A DNA stretch of 37,369 bases from Caldovatus aquaticus (lineage in GTDB: Bacteria; Pseudomonadota; Alphaproteobacteria; Acetobacterales; Acetobacteraceae): NCBI RefSeq assembly GCF_019458025.1, contig NZ_JAHZUY010000036.1, positions 1-37,369 of the forward strand, in the 5' to 3' direction. Shown piece by piece: positions 1-7,885 of this stretch. Below the pieces are notes generated by a model, which was not told the DNA's origin, made no database searches, and saw only the letters and a program-made list of their open reading frames with translations. Each line of letters opens with the position of its first letter. The stretch's first letter is position 1. A program made the translations under genes and the position numbers.

Positions 1-1
1 G

Positions 2-73
2 GCGCAGGCCGCGCCGGGGCCGCCGGCCGCCGCGCCCGCCGGCCCCGCGCCGCCGCCGCGCGCCCTGCGCTGA
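2..73 (+). CDS. possible C-terminal tail of an upstream gene (partial)
   Basis: An open frame enters from the left edge and stops at TGA 71-73. It encodes only an Ala/Pro-rich tail ending in RALR. This could be the C-terminus of a gene that starts outside the window, but low-complexity GC-rich DNA can give the same picture in any frame, and no family can be named. Confidence 0.25.
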   Translation, partial: AQAAPGPPAAAPAGPAPPPRALR

Positions 74-111
74 GGCGCGTTCCCCCGGGGCGGGCGCAAG
101 GCGCGGCGCGA

Positions 112-140
112 TTTACACGCTGCGGTCGCGTTGCTAGACA
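112..140 (+). promoter_or_regulatory. candidate sigma-70 promoter for prs
   Basis: TTTACA at 112-117 (5 of 6 to the -35 consensus) lies 17 bp before TAGACA at 135-140 (3 of 6 to the -10). It sits about 45 bp upstream of the prs start, in one of the few less GC-rich spots of this stretch. The assignment rests on motif and spacing only. Confidence 0.4.
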
Positions 141-182
141 GCCGCCGCCCGCCGCCCGAACGGCGCCCGGAGTCCCCCGCGG

Positions 183-1115
183 ATGAAGATCGTCGCCTGC
201 AACTCCAACCGCCCGCTGGCCGAGGCGGTGGCCGCAGCGCTCAACCTGCCGCTCACCAACGCCTCGATCCGCCGCTTCGCGGACATGGAGGTGTTCGTCG
301 AGATCCACGAGAACGTCCGCGGCGAGGACGTGTTCGTGATCCAGTCCACCTCCTATCCCGCCAACGACAACCTGATGGAGCTGCTGATCACGCTCGATGC
401 GCTGAAGCGCGGCTCGGCGCGGCGCATCACGGCGGTGATCCCCTACTTCGGCTACGCCCGGCAGGACCGGAAGAGCGGGCCGCGCACGCCGATCAGCGCC
501 AAGCTGGTGGCGAACCTGATCACGGCGGCCGGCGCCAACCGGGTGCTGACCATGGACCTGCACGCGGCGCAGATCCAGGGCTTCTTCGACATCCCCGTCG
601 ACAACCTGTTCGCCGCGCCGCTGTTCGCGCGCGACATCCAGGCCCGCTACGCCGGCCGGGAGCTGATGGTGGTCAGCCCGGACGTCGGCGGCGTGGTGCG
701 GGCGCGCGCCATCGCCGCGCGGCTCAACGCCGATCTCGCGATCATCGACAAGCGCCGTCCGCGCGCCGGCGTCTCGGAGGTGATGAACGTGATCGGCGAG
801 GTCGAGGGCCGCGACTGCATCCTGGTGGACGACATCGTGGATTCGGGGGGCACGCTGTGCAACGCGGCCGAGGCGCTGCTCCGCAACGGCGCGCGCTCGG
901 TCAGCGTCTACGTGACGCACGGCGTCTTCTCCGGCGGCGCGGTGGCGCGCATCAGCGCCGCCCCGATCGAGATGATGACGGTGACCGACAGCATCGCCGC
1001 GACCGAGGCGGTGCGGCTGGCGAAGAACGTGCGCCAGCTCACCATCGCGCCGCTGATGGCGGAGGCGATGCGGCGCATCTCGGAGGAGAGTTCCGTCTCC
1101 TCGCTGTTCTGCTAG
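183..1115 (+). CDS. prs: ribose-phosphate pyrophosphokinase
   Basis: Makes 5-phosphoribosyl-1-pyrophosphate from ribose 5-phosphate and ATP in the cytoplasm, feeding nucleotide, His and Trp synthesis. The 310-residue length is normal for class I PRPP synthetases. The N-terminus [15 protein letters not shown], the ATP-contact stretch [10 protein letters not shown], the [11 protein letters not shown] segment and the PRPP-binding loop [10 protein letters not shown] near residue 220 are all present. ATG 183 is chosen because the family N-terminus begins there and a GGAG lies about 10 bases upstream. A candidate promoter is at 112-140. A glutathione transferase gene follows after 54 bp. Identification is firm. 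Confidence 0.97.
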   Translation: MKIVACNSNRPLAEAVAAALNLPLTNASIRRFADMEVFVEIHENVRGEDVFVIQSTSYPANDNLMELLITLDALKRGSARRITAVIPYFGYARQDRKSGPRTPISAKLVANLITAAGANRVLTMDLHAAQIQGFFDIPVDNLFAAPLFARDIQARYAGRELMVVSPDVGGVVRARAIAARLNADLAIIDKRRPRAGVSEVMNVIGEVEGRDCILVDDIVDSGGTLCNAAEALLRNGARSVSVYVTHGVFSGGAVARISAAPIEMMTVTDSIAATEAVRLAKNVRQLTIAPLMAEAMRRISEESSVSSLFC

Positions 1116-1169
1116 TCTGTTCGCGGCGGCGCCCGGCTGCGGGCGCCGGCCGGGGGAGGGACACCGCGC

Positions 1170-1787
1170 ATGAAGCTCTACTACTCGCCGGGCGCGTGCT
1201 CGATCGGCATCCACCTGCTGCTCGAGGAGATCGGCGCCCCCTACGAGGCAGTGCTGACCAATACGCGCGAGGGCGCGCAGTTCAGGCCCGAATTCGTCGC
1301 CGTCAACCCGAAATCCAAGGTGCCGGTGCTGGTGCGCGACGACGGCTCGGTGCTGACCGAGTACCCGGCGATCGCCTTCTGGCTCGCCCGCGCCTACCCG
1401 AAGGCGAAGCTGCTGCCCGACGATGCGGAGGCGCAGGCGCGCGCGCTGGAGGCGATCGACTACTGCGTCGCGACCATGCACATGCAGGGCTTCTCGCGCA
1501 TCTTCCGGCCCGCCAACTTCGCCCCGAACGAGGCCGACCACCCGGCGGTGCGCGCGCGCGGCGAGGAGATCTTCTCCAAGGGCCTCGCCCTGATGGACCG
1601 GACGCTCGCCGGCAAGGACTACCTGCTCGGCCCGTTCTCGATCGCCGATTCGGCGCTGTTCTACTGCAGCTTCTGGTGGGCGGAGCGGCTGAAGAAGGAG
1701 CTGCCGCCGCAGGTCGCGGCGCACTACGCCCGCATGCGGGCGCGCCCCGCGGTGCAGCGCACCCTCGCCGCCGAGGGCCTGGCTTGA
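1170..1787 (+). CDS. glutathione S-transferase family protein
   Basis: A 205-residue soluble protein with the two-domain GST layout: a thioredoxin-like N-terminal half (about residues 1-80) and an all-helical C-terminal half. The N-terminus MKLYYSPGACSIGIHLLLEE carries Cys10 in the position used by bacterial beta-class GSTs, and VPVLVRDDGSVLTEYPAI is the glutathione-contact region with the cis-Pro and the (E/S)xxAI turn. Members conjugate or reduce with glutathione; the substrate cannot be read from sequence. Its TGA overlaps a TTG start of the next gene (TTGA), suggesting co-transcription and coupled translation. The ATG at 1170 follows a GGGGGAGGGA ribosome-binding site. Confidence 0.9.
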   Translation: MKLYYSPGACSIGIHLLLEEIGAPYEAVLTNTREGAQFRPEFVAVNPKSKVPVLVRDDGSVLTEYPAIAFWLARAYPKAKLLPDDAEAQARALEAIDYCVATMHMQGFSRIFRPANFAPNEADHPAVRARGEEIFSKGLALMDRTLAGKDYLLGPFSIADSALFYCSFWWAERLKKELPPQVAAHYARMRARPAVQRTLAAEGLA

Positions 1788-2386
1788 ACGGTGCGGCGGG
1801 CCCGGAGCCGGAGCGGCTCGCCCTCGTCCCCTTCTGGTTCCTCCGCCACGGCGAGACCGACTGGAACGCGCGCGGCCTCTCCCAGGGCAGCACCGACATC
1901 CCGCTGAACGCGGTCGGCGTCGCCCAGGCGCGGCGCGCGGCGCTGGCGCTGCTCGGCCGGGGGATCGCCGCCATCGTCTCCTCCCCGCTCGGGCGCGCGC
2001 GCCACACGGCGGAGATCGTGGGCGAGGCGTTGGGGCTGCCGGTCGCGATCGAGGACGACCTGCGCGAGGTCCGCTTCGGCGTCCAGGAAGGCCGACCGAT
2101 GGGCGACTGGTACGACGACTGGATCGCCGGCCGCTACACGCCCGAGGGCGCCGAGACCTTCGCCGCGCTGCGCGCGCGCGCCGTCGCCGCGGTCAATCGC
2201 GCCATCGCGCGCCCGGGGCCGGTGCTGGTGGTGGCGCACGGCGCGCTGTTCCGCGCGCTGCGCGGGGCGCTCGGCCACAAGCCGAACGTGCGCACCCCGA
2301 ACGCGCTGCCGCTCCGGTGCGCCCCGCCGGCGGAGGGGACGGTGTGGGAGATCACGCCGGCGGACCTGCCGCCGTTCCCGGCCTAG
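1784..2386 (+). CDS. histidine phosphatase family protein
   Basis: A member of the phosphoglycerate-mutase-like branch of the histidine phosphatases. The motif RHGETDWNARGLSQG near the N-terminus contains the catalytic His (residue 22 from the chosen start), and VLVVAHGALFRAL near residue 150 carries the second catalytic His. Length is about 200 residues, as usual for small PGM-like phosphatases. The start is taken as TTG 1784, overlapping the GST stop; no in-frame ATG or GTG lies between it and the RHG motif. The same frame is open back to 131, but that part is antisense-like noise overlapping prs. Substrate unknown; alpha-ribazole phosphatase or a general phosphomonoesterase are possible. 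Confidence 0.88.
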   Translation: MNGAAGPEPERLALVPFWFLRHGETDWNARGLSQGSTDIPLNAVGVAQARRAALALLGRGIAAIVSSPLGRARHTAEIVGEALGLPVAIEDDLREVRFGVQEGRPMGDWYDDWIAGRYTPEGAETFAALRARAVAAVNRAIARPGPVLVVAHGALFRALRGALGHKPNVRTPNALPLRCAPPAEGTVWEITPADLPPFPA

Positions 2387-2934
2387 CAGAGGCGGCGGCT
2401 GCCGCGACGGGCGCCTCGTCCGCCGCCCGCGCGAGGGGGAGCAGGTCGGCCGCCCGCGCCGCGAGGGGGGCGCCGCGGTCGGTGGCGCCGCCCCCTCCGT
2501 CCGGTCGAGGCGCGCCACCGCGGCCGACCGGAAGACGGTCTCGTGGCGAGGACCGGCCGGGAGCAACGCGGTCCCGGAGCCTTCCGCGACCTGCCAGGGG
2601 CCGTCGAAGACCCCGCGCGGCCCGCCGCCGGCCGCGGCGCACACGTCCAGGACCCGCACGACCGCAGCCGCGGGAAGGACGGGGCCGGGCGGAAGGGGCC
2701 CGGCATGGCATCGTCCTCCGCGGCCGCGGATGGGGCGCCGCCGGCGGCAGGGCGGCGCCGGCTTTCGGCCCCCGGGAACGGGATCCGGACGGGCTCGCCT
2801 GCCCGGTCCTCGCCCGCCCCGATTGCGCCCCCCGCCCCGATCCCCTAGAACACGCCCCGCAGCGCCGGCACCCCTGGAGGCCGGCGTCATTCGTTTCCCG
2901 ACACTCTCAACCTCGCGAGGAGCACGGACGGGCC
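2387..2934. other. 548-bp gap, no gene supported
   Basis: Very GC-rich DNA between the phosphatase and rplY. Frames are open on both strands, but their products are Arg/Pro/Gly-rich with no recognisable family. The only feature seen is a candidate promoter close to its right end. Confidence 0.5.
2823..2851 (+). promoter_or_regulatory. candidate promoter for rplY
   Basis: TTGCGC at 2823-2828 and TAGAAC at 2846-2851 are 17 bp apart, about 85 bp upstream of the rplY ATG. The -10 is weak, but the layout resembles the candidate promoter upstream of prs. Motif evidence only. Confidence 0.3.
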
Positions 2935-3645
2935 ATGGTCCAGACGATCCGGATCGAGGCCGTGGCGCGCGAGCGGGCCGGCAAGGGGGCGGCGCGCGCG
3001 ACCCGGCGGGCCGGGCAGGTGCCCGGCGTCATCTACGGCGCCAAGCGGGAGGCGACGCTGATCGCCCTCGACCCGCGCGACCTGATGAAGGAGCTGCAGA
3101 AGGGCGGCTGGCAGAGCCACCTCTACGAGGTCGCCGTCCAGGGCGGCGCCACCGAGCGCGCCCTGATGCGCGACGTGCAGTTCCACCCCGTCACCGACCG
3201 CCCGATCCACGTGGACTTCCAGCGCCTGGCGCCGGGCCAGCACATCCGCGTCCGCGTGCCGGTGACGTTCCTCAACGAGGGCACCTCGCCCGGGCTGAAG
3301 GCCGGCGGGGTGCTCAACGTCGTGCGGCGCGAGGTCGAGGTCTATGCCGATCCCGACGCGGTGCCGGAGCGGTTCGAGATCGACCTCGGCGCTGCCGAGA
3401 TCGGCGACACGCTGCGCTGGTCGAGCATCCGGGACCATTTCGGCACCCGCCCCGTGATCGCCGACCGCGACTTCGTGGTGGCGACCGTCGCACCGCCCAC
3501 CACCGAGGCGCCCGAGGCGGCCGCGTCGAACCTGCCGCCGCCGCCGCCCGAGGCGATCCGCCAGAAGGCCGCGGCCGCCCAGCCCGCGGCCGGCGGCGGC
3601 AAGGGCGGCGCCAAGGCGGGCGGCGGCAAGGGCGGCAAGAAGTAG
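2935..3645 (+). CDS. rplY: 50S ribosomal protein L25/general stress protein Ctc
   Basis: Binds 5S rRNA in the large ribosomal subunit. The 236-residue product is of the long Ctc type: an N-terminal L25 beta-barrel (about residues 1-95, with ARKGAAR-like and GQVPGVIYGAK motifs and RDVQFHPVTDRPIHVDF), then the TL5/Ctc C-terminal domain (about 100-185). The final 40 residues are a low-complexity Ala/Gly/Lys tail, a common add-on in alphaproteobacteria that probably contacts rRNA. ATG 2935 is preceded by GAGGAGCAC. The pth gene follows after 12 bp, a very common pairing that suggests one transcript. Confidence 0.96.
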   Translation: MVQTIRIEAVARERAGKGAARATRRAGQVPGVIYGAKREATLIALDPRDLMKELQKGGWQSHLYEVAVQGGATERALMRDVQFHPVTDRPIHVDFQRLAPGQHIRVRVPVTFLNEGTSPGLKAGGVLNVVRREVEVYADPDAVPERFEIDLGAAEIGDTLRWSSIRDHFGTRPVIADRDFVVATVAPPTTEAPEAAASNLPPPPPEAIRQKAAAAQPAAGGGKGGAKAGGGKGGKK

Positions 3646-3657
3646 GGCCGCTCCGCC

Positions 3658-4248
3658 ATGCTGCTCTGGGTCGGGCTCGGCAACCCCGAGCCATCCCAGG
3701 CGCGCCACCGGCACAACATCGGCTTCATGGCGCTCGACGCCATCGCCCGCCGCCACGGCTTCGGGCCGTGGCGGTCGCGCTTCAAGGGGCTCGTCGCCGA
3801 CGGCGCCATCGCCGGCGAGCGCATTCTCCTGCTGAAGCCGATGACCTATATGAACCTCAGCGGCGAGTCGGTGCAGCCGGCCTGCGCCTTCCACAAGATC
3901 CCGCCCGAGGACGTCTGGGTGTTCCACGACGAGCTCGACCTCGCCCCCGGCAAGGTGCGGGTGAAGCGCGGCGGCGGGGTGGCGGGCCACAACGGGCTGC
4001 GCGACATCAAGCGCGCGCTGGGGACGGCGGAGTTCTGGCGCGTGCGCATCGGCATCGGCCATCCGGGCCGCAAGGAGCTGGTGACGGGCCACGTGCTCTC
4101 CAATTTCGCCAAGACGGATCAGCCCTGGGTCGAGGCGCTGCTCGAGGCCATCGCCGAGGCGGCGCCGCTGCTCGCGCAGCGCCGGCCCGAGGAGTTCATG
4201 ACCCGGGTCGCCCTGCTGACGCAGCGGGCCGAGGAGGCGTCGCGATGA
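3658..4248 (+). CDS. pth: peptidyl-tRNA hydrolase
   Basis: Recycles peptidyl-tRNAs released from stalled ribosomes by cleaving the peptide-tRNA ester. The 196 residues match the bacterial Pth family: GLGNPEP and [10 protein letters not shown] with the catalytic His19, [13 protein letters not shown] with the substrate-contacting Asn, [19 protein letters not shown] with the catalytic Asp, and GHNGLRDI. The [10 protein letters not shown] stretch is slightly unusual (GNPGPxYxxTRH is common), but the key His and Asn are intact. It lies 12 bp after rplY, and its TGA overlaps the ATG of the next gene (ATGA). Confidence 0.96.
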   Translation: MLLWVGLGNPEPSQARHRHNIGFMALDAIARRHGFGPWRSRFKGLVADGAIAGERILLLKPMTYMNLSGESVQPACAFHKIPPEDVWVFHDELDLAPGKVRVKRGGGVAGHNGLRDIKRALGTAEFWRVRIGIGHPGRKELVTGHVLSNFAKTDQPWVEALLEAIAEAAPLLAQRRPEEFMTRVALLTQRAEEASR

Positions 4249-4727
4249 GCGGCGGGGAGGCGGAGGCCGCCCTTGCCGGCGGGGTCGGCGGCCCCTCGCC
4301 CGAGGACTGGGCGAACGGCGAGGCGGCGCTCGCCGCTGGCCTGGTGCGCGAGGCGCGGGCCCTGGCCCAGACCGCCGCGGCGCTGCGCCAGGCGGCGGCG
4401 ACGGCGCTGCCGGGGGAGCCGCCGGGCGACGTGCGGCAGGTGCGCGCGGCGCTGCACGCGGCGGGCGAGGCGGCGCTGCGCGCGACGCTGGCGCTCGAGG
4501 CGGCGGCGGCGCTGGCGCAGCCGGGCACGGATGCGGCGGCCCGGGCGCAGCGGATCGCCGAGGCGGCGCGCCGGGCCGGCGCGCCCCCGGCGGCGGTGGC
4601 GCCGCTCCTGCGCGCCGCGGCGCTCGCCTTCCGCAGCGACGACGCGGCGGCGCGCATCGCGGCGGCGCTGGCGGCGCAGGAGCTGGCGGCCCGTCTCGCC
4701 GGCGAGGCGGGCGCGGGACCGGCCTGA
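4245..4727 (+). CDS. hypothetical Ala-rich protein
   Basis: A 160-residue protein that I do not recognise. It starts at an ATG overlapping the pth stop (ATGA), which supports coupled translation. It is more than one third alanine, with regularly spaced Arg/Glu and Leu, so it is predicted to be almost wholly alpha-helical and possibly a helical bundle. No signal peptide, membrane segment, Cys/His cluster or known motif is visible. The coupled start and codon bias are the evidence that it is real. It sits between translation-quality genes (pth, ychF), but no function should be inferred from that alone. Confidence 0.65.
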   Translation: MSGGEAEAALAGGVGGPSPEDWANGEAALAAGLVREARALAQTAAALRQAAATALPGEPPGDVRQVRAALHAAGEAALRATLALEAAAALAQPGTDAAARAQRIAEAARRAGAPPAAVAPLLRAAALAFRSDDAAARIAAALAAQELAARLAGEAGAGPA

Positions 4728-4819
4728 GCGGACCGCGCGGCCGGGGCGCGACCCGGCGCGCGGCGCCGGACGCGGTCCGGGAGCGGCGCGCCGCCCGGGC
4801 CGCGGAGGAGAAGGAAGGG

Positions 4820-4840
4820 CGCCGCGCGGAAGGCGCGGCG
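4820..4840 (+). promoter_or_regulatory. hairpin in the ychF leader
   Basis: An 8-bp perfect stem (4820-4827 with 4833-4840, CGCCGCGC/GCGCGGCG) closes a 5-base loop and ends 12 bases before the ychF ATG. A strong purine-rich Shine-Dalgarno-like tract (GGAGAAGGAAGGG, about 4806-4819) lies on its 5' side. The hairpin could bring that tract closer to the start or limit initiation. This is a structural prediction by eye. Confidence 0.35.
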
Positions 4841-4852
4841 GAACGGGATCAC

Positions 4853-5947
4853 ATGGGATTCAATTGCGGCATCGTCGGCCTGCCGAACGTCGGCAAGTCC
4901 ACCCTGTTCAACGCGCTGACGCAGACCGCGGCGGCGCAGGCGGCGAACTACCCCTTCTGCACCATCGAGCCGAACGTCGGCCGGGTCGCCGTGCCCGACC
5001 CCAGGCTCGAGACGATCGCGCGCCTCGCGAAGTCGGCGAAGGTGGTGCCGACCAGCCTCGAATTCGTGGACATCGCCGGCCTGGTGCGCGGCGCCTCGCA
5101 GGGCGAGGGCCTCGGCAACCAGTTCCTCGCCCACATCCGCGAGGTGGACGCGATCGTCCACGTGCTGCGCTGCTTCGAGGACACCGAGATCGCGCATGTC
5201 GAGGGCAGCGTGGACCCGATCCGCGACGCCGAGACGGTCGAGACCGAGCTGATGCTCGCCGACCTCGAATCCCTCGAGAAGCGCGTGGCCGGCCTGATCA
5301 AGCGCGCCCGCGGCGGCGACAAGGAGGCGGCCGGGCAGCTCGCGCTGATCGAGCCGATCCTCGCCGCCCTGCGCGCGGGCCGCCCGGCCCGCACCGCGGT
5401 GCCGCCAGGCGAGGAGGCGGCAGCGCGGCGGCTGCAGCTCCTCACCACCAAGCCGGTGCTCTACGTCTGCAACGTCGAGGAGGCCGCGGCGGCGACCGGC
5501 AACGCGCTGAGCGCGCGGGTGTTCGCCCGCGCGGCGGCGGAAGGGGCGCAGGCGATCGTCGTCTCCGCCGCGATCGAGGCCGAGATCGCCGAGATGCCGG
5601 AGACGGAGCGCAGGGAGTTCCTCGCCTCGCTCGGCCTCGCCGATTCCGGGCTCGATCGCGTGATCCGCGCCGGCTACGCGCTGCTCGGCCTGATCACCTT
5701 CTTCACCGCGGGGCCGAAGGAGACGCGCGCCTGGACCGTGCCGCGGGGCACCAGGGCGCCGCAGGCCGCGGGCGTCATCCACGGCGACTTCGAGCGCGGC
5801 TTCATCGCGGCGGAGACCATCGCCTACGAGGACTACGTCGCCTGCGGCGGCGAGCAGGGGGCGAAGGAGGCCGGGAAGATGCGCATCGAGGGCAAGGACT
5901 ACGTCGTGCGCGACGGCGACGTGATGCTGTTCCGCTTCAACGTCTGA
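4853..5947 (+). CDS. ychF: redox-regulated/ribosome-binding ATPase YchF
   Basis: A 364-residue Obg-family P-loop protein (normal length 363-365) that prefers ATP over GTP and associates with ribosomes. Visible are G1 GLPNVGKST (residues 9-17), [20 protein letters not shown] for switch/G3, and CNVEE in place of the GTPase NKxD motif, the change tied to ATP use. The C-terminal TGS domain ends with [19 protein letters not shown]. The C-terminus is complete. The stop codon is only about 2 bp from the apparent edge of the insertion-sequence remnant, so the insertion just missed the gene. Confidence 0.97.
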   Translation: MGFNCGIVGLPNVGKSTLFNALTQTAAAQAANYPFCTIEPNVGRVAVPDPRLETIARLAKSAKVVPTSLEFVDIAGLVRGASQGEGLGNQFLAHIREVDAIVHVLRCFEDTEIAHVEGSVDPIRDAETVETELMLADLESLEKRVAGLIKRARGGDKEAAGQLALIEPILAALRAGRPARTAVPPGEEAAARRLQLLTTKPVLYVCNVEEAAAATGNALSARVFARAAAEGAQAIVVSAAIEAEIAEMPETERREFLASLGLADSGLDRVIRAGYALLGLITFFTAGPKETRAWTVPRGTRAPQAAGVIHGDFERGFIAAETIAYEDYVACGGEQGAKEAGKMRIEGKDYVVRDGDVMLFRFNV

Positions 5948-5974
5948 CTGACCGTCTGGAAGGGCGGATCGGGC

Positions 5975-6142
5975 GGCGAGGCGACGGGGCATGATGCGCG
6001 ACATCGCTGCGGGGATCATGGCTTCGGCGGTTTCCGGCAGCCGCTCGCAGTCGCGCGCGAGCCTGCGCGGCCGCGACAGCGAGGCAAACGTCCGCTCCAC
6101 GACCCGGCGCCGCGGGAGGAGCTGGAAGCCCTTCGGCTTGTC
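5975..6142 (-). pseudogene. C-terminal remnant of IS5-family transposase (outer IS)
   Basis: Read on the minus strand, this stretch gives KGFQLLPRRRVVERTFASL, followed by SRPRRLARDCERLPETAEAM and ending near MPRRLA. This is the characteristic end of small IS5-family DDE transposases (usual form LPRRWVVERTFAWLGRxRRLAKDYE), including the VVERTF segment around the catalytic Glu. No stop codon follows in frame; the frame runs on antisense into ychF. It belongs with the N-terminal fragment at 7530-7778, in the same orientation. The roughly 90 intervening residues, with the first catalytic Asp residues, are missing. Confidence 0.72.
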
Positions 6143-6234
6143 TTCCAAACCGCAGCGCCAGAGAGGCCGGGCGCGGTGCTGCGGCACCTCGACGCGCCGG
6201 CCGCGCTCGGCCCCGGGCCGGCGCGCGCAGGCAC

Positions 6235-6250
6235 CTGGACACCTCCGGAA
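6235..6250 (+). repeat. left terminal inverted repeat of inner IS
   Basis: CTGGACACCTCCGGAA is matched perfectly (16 of 16) in reverse complement at 7517-7532, and the pair brackets the inner transposase gene. The exact outer base is uncertain by one or two positions, since no target duplication fixes it. Confidence 0.75.
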
Positions 6251-6313
6251 ACCCGACGGCGTCGCTGTCCGGTCGTGATGCGGTTGGCGTGAGGGACGGC
6301 GAGTGAGGGTGGG

Positions 6314-7396
6314 ATGTCGGGAGGTCAGGCTGGGTTCTGGGATGGGGGGGCGGCTGCGGGAGCTCTCGGCGCAGGGCGATCCGCTGGAGAAGCTCGCCAG
6401 CTCGGTGGATTTCGAGATCTTCCGTGCTGATCCGACCGCAGCCCTCGGCGCGCGCGACCGGGGCAAGGGCGGGCGGCCTGCCTTCGATCCGGTGCTGAAG
6501 TTCCGCATGCTGGTGCTGCAGGCGCTGCACGGGCTGTCGCTGGCGCAGGCGGCGTATCTGGTCGCCGACCGGCTGAGCTGGATGCGCTTCTGTGGTCTCG
6601 GCCCCGGCGATGCGGTGCCGGATGCCAACACGCTGTGGGACTTCCGCGAGGCGCCGATCGCCACCGGCGCGCTGGAAGCCCTGTTCCCCAGGCTGGATCG
6701 CGCGATCACCGGCGCGGGCTACCTGCCGATGGCCGGCCAGATCGTGGACGCGACCCTGATGGCAGCCCCCGCCAGCGCAACACCGGGGCTGGGAAGGCGC
6801 GCATCAAGGCGGGCGAGAAGGCGCGTGACATCTGGCCGGAGCAACCGGCCAAGGCGCGGCAGAAGGACACCGACGCGCGCTGGACGGTGAAGTCCAGCAA
6901 GGCCAGGCCAGGCCCCGACGGCAAGCCACGGATCGACATCGCGGTGCCGCACTTCGGCTACAAGTCGCACATCTCGATCGATCGCCGGCACGGCGTGATC
7001 CGGCGCGGCAAGACCACCGACGCCGCCGCCCATGACGGGGCGCGGCTGCGCGAGGGGCTGATCGATCCGAACAACACCGCCTCCGATGTCTGGGCCGACA
7101 CCGCCCATCGCTCGGCGGGGAACGAGCGGCATCGCACCGGCCTTGGCCGCGCCGGCCGCATCCATCGCCGCAAGCCGCCGGGCCGCTCGATGCCGCGGCA
7201 CCATGCAAGGGCGAACGCGGCGAAATCGGCGGTGCGTGCCCATGTCGAGCGTCCCTTCGCGCACCAGGAGGGGGTGATGGGGCTGGTGATCCGCACCATC
7301 GGCCTCGTCCGGGCGAGCGCGGCCGTCACGCTCGCCAACACGGCCTACAACATGAAGCGGTGGTGCTGGCTCGACAGGCGAGGTGTGCCCGCCTGA
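6314..7396 (+). pseudogene. IS5-family transposase with two frameshifts (inner IS)
   Basis: DDE transposase of the IS5 group. The family start is ATG 6314 (MSGGQAGFWD), but the frame breaks in a run of seven G at 6344-6350. It resumes as RLRELSAQGDPLEKLASSVD and continues through GGRPAFDPVLKFRMLVLQAL and PDANTLWDFRE to QIVDATLMAAP. A second break in the C-run 6766-6770 shifts to the frame giving RQRNTGAGKARIKAGEKA, KDTDARWTVKS, YKSHISIDRRHGVIR, ASDVWADTA and the end near NTAYNMKRWCWLDRR. Each break is explained by a single-base change in a homopolymer. It is either inactive or mis-sequenced; programmed frameshifting is less likely because neither site is a classical slippery heptamer. Confidence 0.8.
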
Positions 7397-7516
7397 TGCG
7401 ATAGCCCGACCAAGAAGGCGCAACCGCTACGCCAGGCCGGCGCGCCGGACCTCTCTCTCGCAATTACAACACTCCAACGCCCATCCATCACCCCCATGCG
7501 CGCCGAAGGACGGGGA

Positions 7517-7532
7517 TTCCGGAGGTGTCCAG
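7517..7532 (-). repeat. right terminal inverted repeat of inner IS
   Basis: TTCCGGAGGTGTCCAG on the plus strand is the exact reverse complement of 6235-6250. On the minus strand it interrupts the outer transposase reading frame right after ...RFVRRLL. Confidence 0.75.
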
Positions 7533-7778
7533 CAGCCGCCGGACGAAGCGCCGGAACCACCGGTAGACCGTCTGCCAAGGACCGAAGTGCACCGGCAGCA
7601 TCCGCCAGCCGCCCGCGCTGCGGGCCATGTAGCGGAGCGCGTCCAGCACCGCGCGCAGATCGACCGTGGGCTTGCGCCCGCGCCGCGACGGCTTCGGCAG
7701 CAGCGGCTCGATCCGCGCCCATTCCTCGTCCGTCAGGTCGGATGGGTAGCGCTTCGTCTTCCGGCCAGGCTCGGCCAT
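7530..7778 (-). pseudogene. N-terminal remnant of IS5-family transposase (outer IS)
   Basis: From ATG 7778 the minus strand encodes MAEPGRKTKRYPSDLTDEEW, then IEPLLPKPSRRGRKPTVDLR, ALRYMARSAGGWRMLP and FGPWQTVYRWFRRFVRRLL. This is the N-terminal DUF4096-type domain of small IS5-family transposases. About residue 83 the frame enters the inverted repeat of the inner IS and family similarity stops; the frame closes at 7488 with an unrelated tail. Matching C-terminal sequence is found at 5975-6142. The interrupted gene cannot make an active transposase. Confidence 0.8.
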
Positions 7779-7885
7779 CCGGCCTCGGGTCTCTCGGGTC
7801 CACATCCCGGGCTTGAATCACCCCCGCCGCGTCGCGCCAAGCGCTTCTTCTCAAACGGCCACCGAGGCCGGCGGGCGGAGCGCGC

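Larger units (their letters stand above)
6235..7532 (+). mobile_element. inner IS5-family insertion sequence, about 1.3 kb
   Basis: Bounded by 16-bp perfect inverted repeats (6235-6250 and 7517-7532) and carrying one IS5-family transposase on the plus strand, disrupted by two frameshifts. It lies between the two halves of an older minus-strand transposase. The flanks (GGCAC on the left, CAGCC on the right) show no direct target duplication. That fits a later deletion next to the element rather than a clean insertion. Confidence 0.72.
5949..7861. mobile_element. nested insertion-sequence island (outer IS5-family remnant)
   Basis: The outer boundaries are set by a candidate imperfect inverted repeat: TGACCGTCTGGAAG at 5949-5962 and, on the other strand, TGGCCGTTTGAGAAG at 7861-7847. 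Between them lie the N-terminal part (7530-7778) and C-terminal part (5975-6142) of one minus-strand transposase, separated by a second element. The island fills the space between the convergent ychF and Rieske genes. No target-site duplication was found. Outer limits are uncertain by some tens of bases. Confidence 0.6.

Noticed and set aside
131-2386. 751-codon frame covering prs and the phosphatase
   Set aside because: prs and the GST lie in other frames with clear motifs. Only the end from 1784 encodes a real protein.
4196-6709. 837-codon open frame on the minus strand
   Set aside because: It is antisense to pth, the Ala-rich gene and ychF, and its composition is that of GC-rich shadow frames. 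Only the short part at 5975-6142 has family similarity (a transposase end).
6760-6775. Programmed ribosomal frameshift in the inner transposase
   Set aside because: CCCCC is not a typical slippery heptamer, and a second break at the G-run would also have to be recoded. Decay or a sequencing error is simpler.
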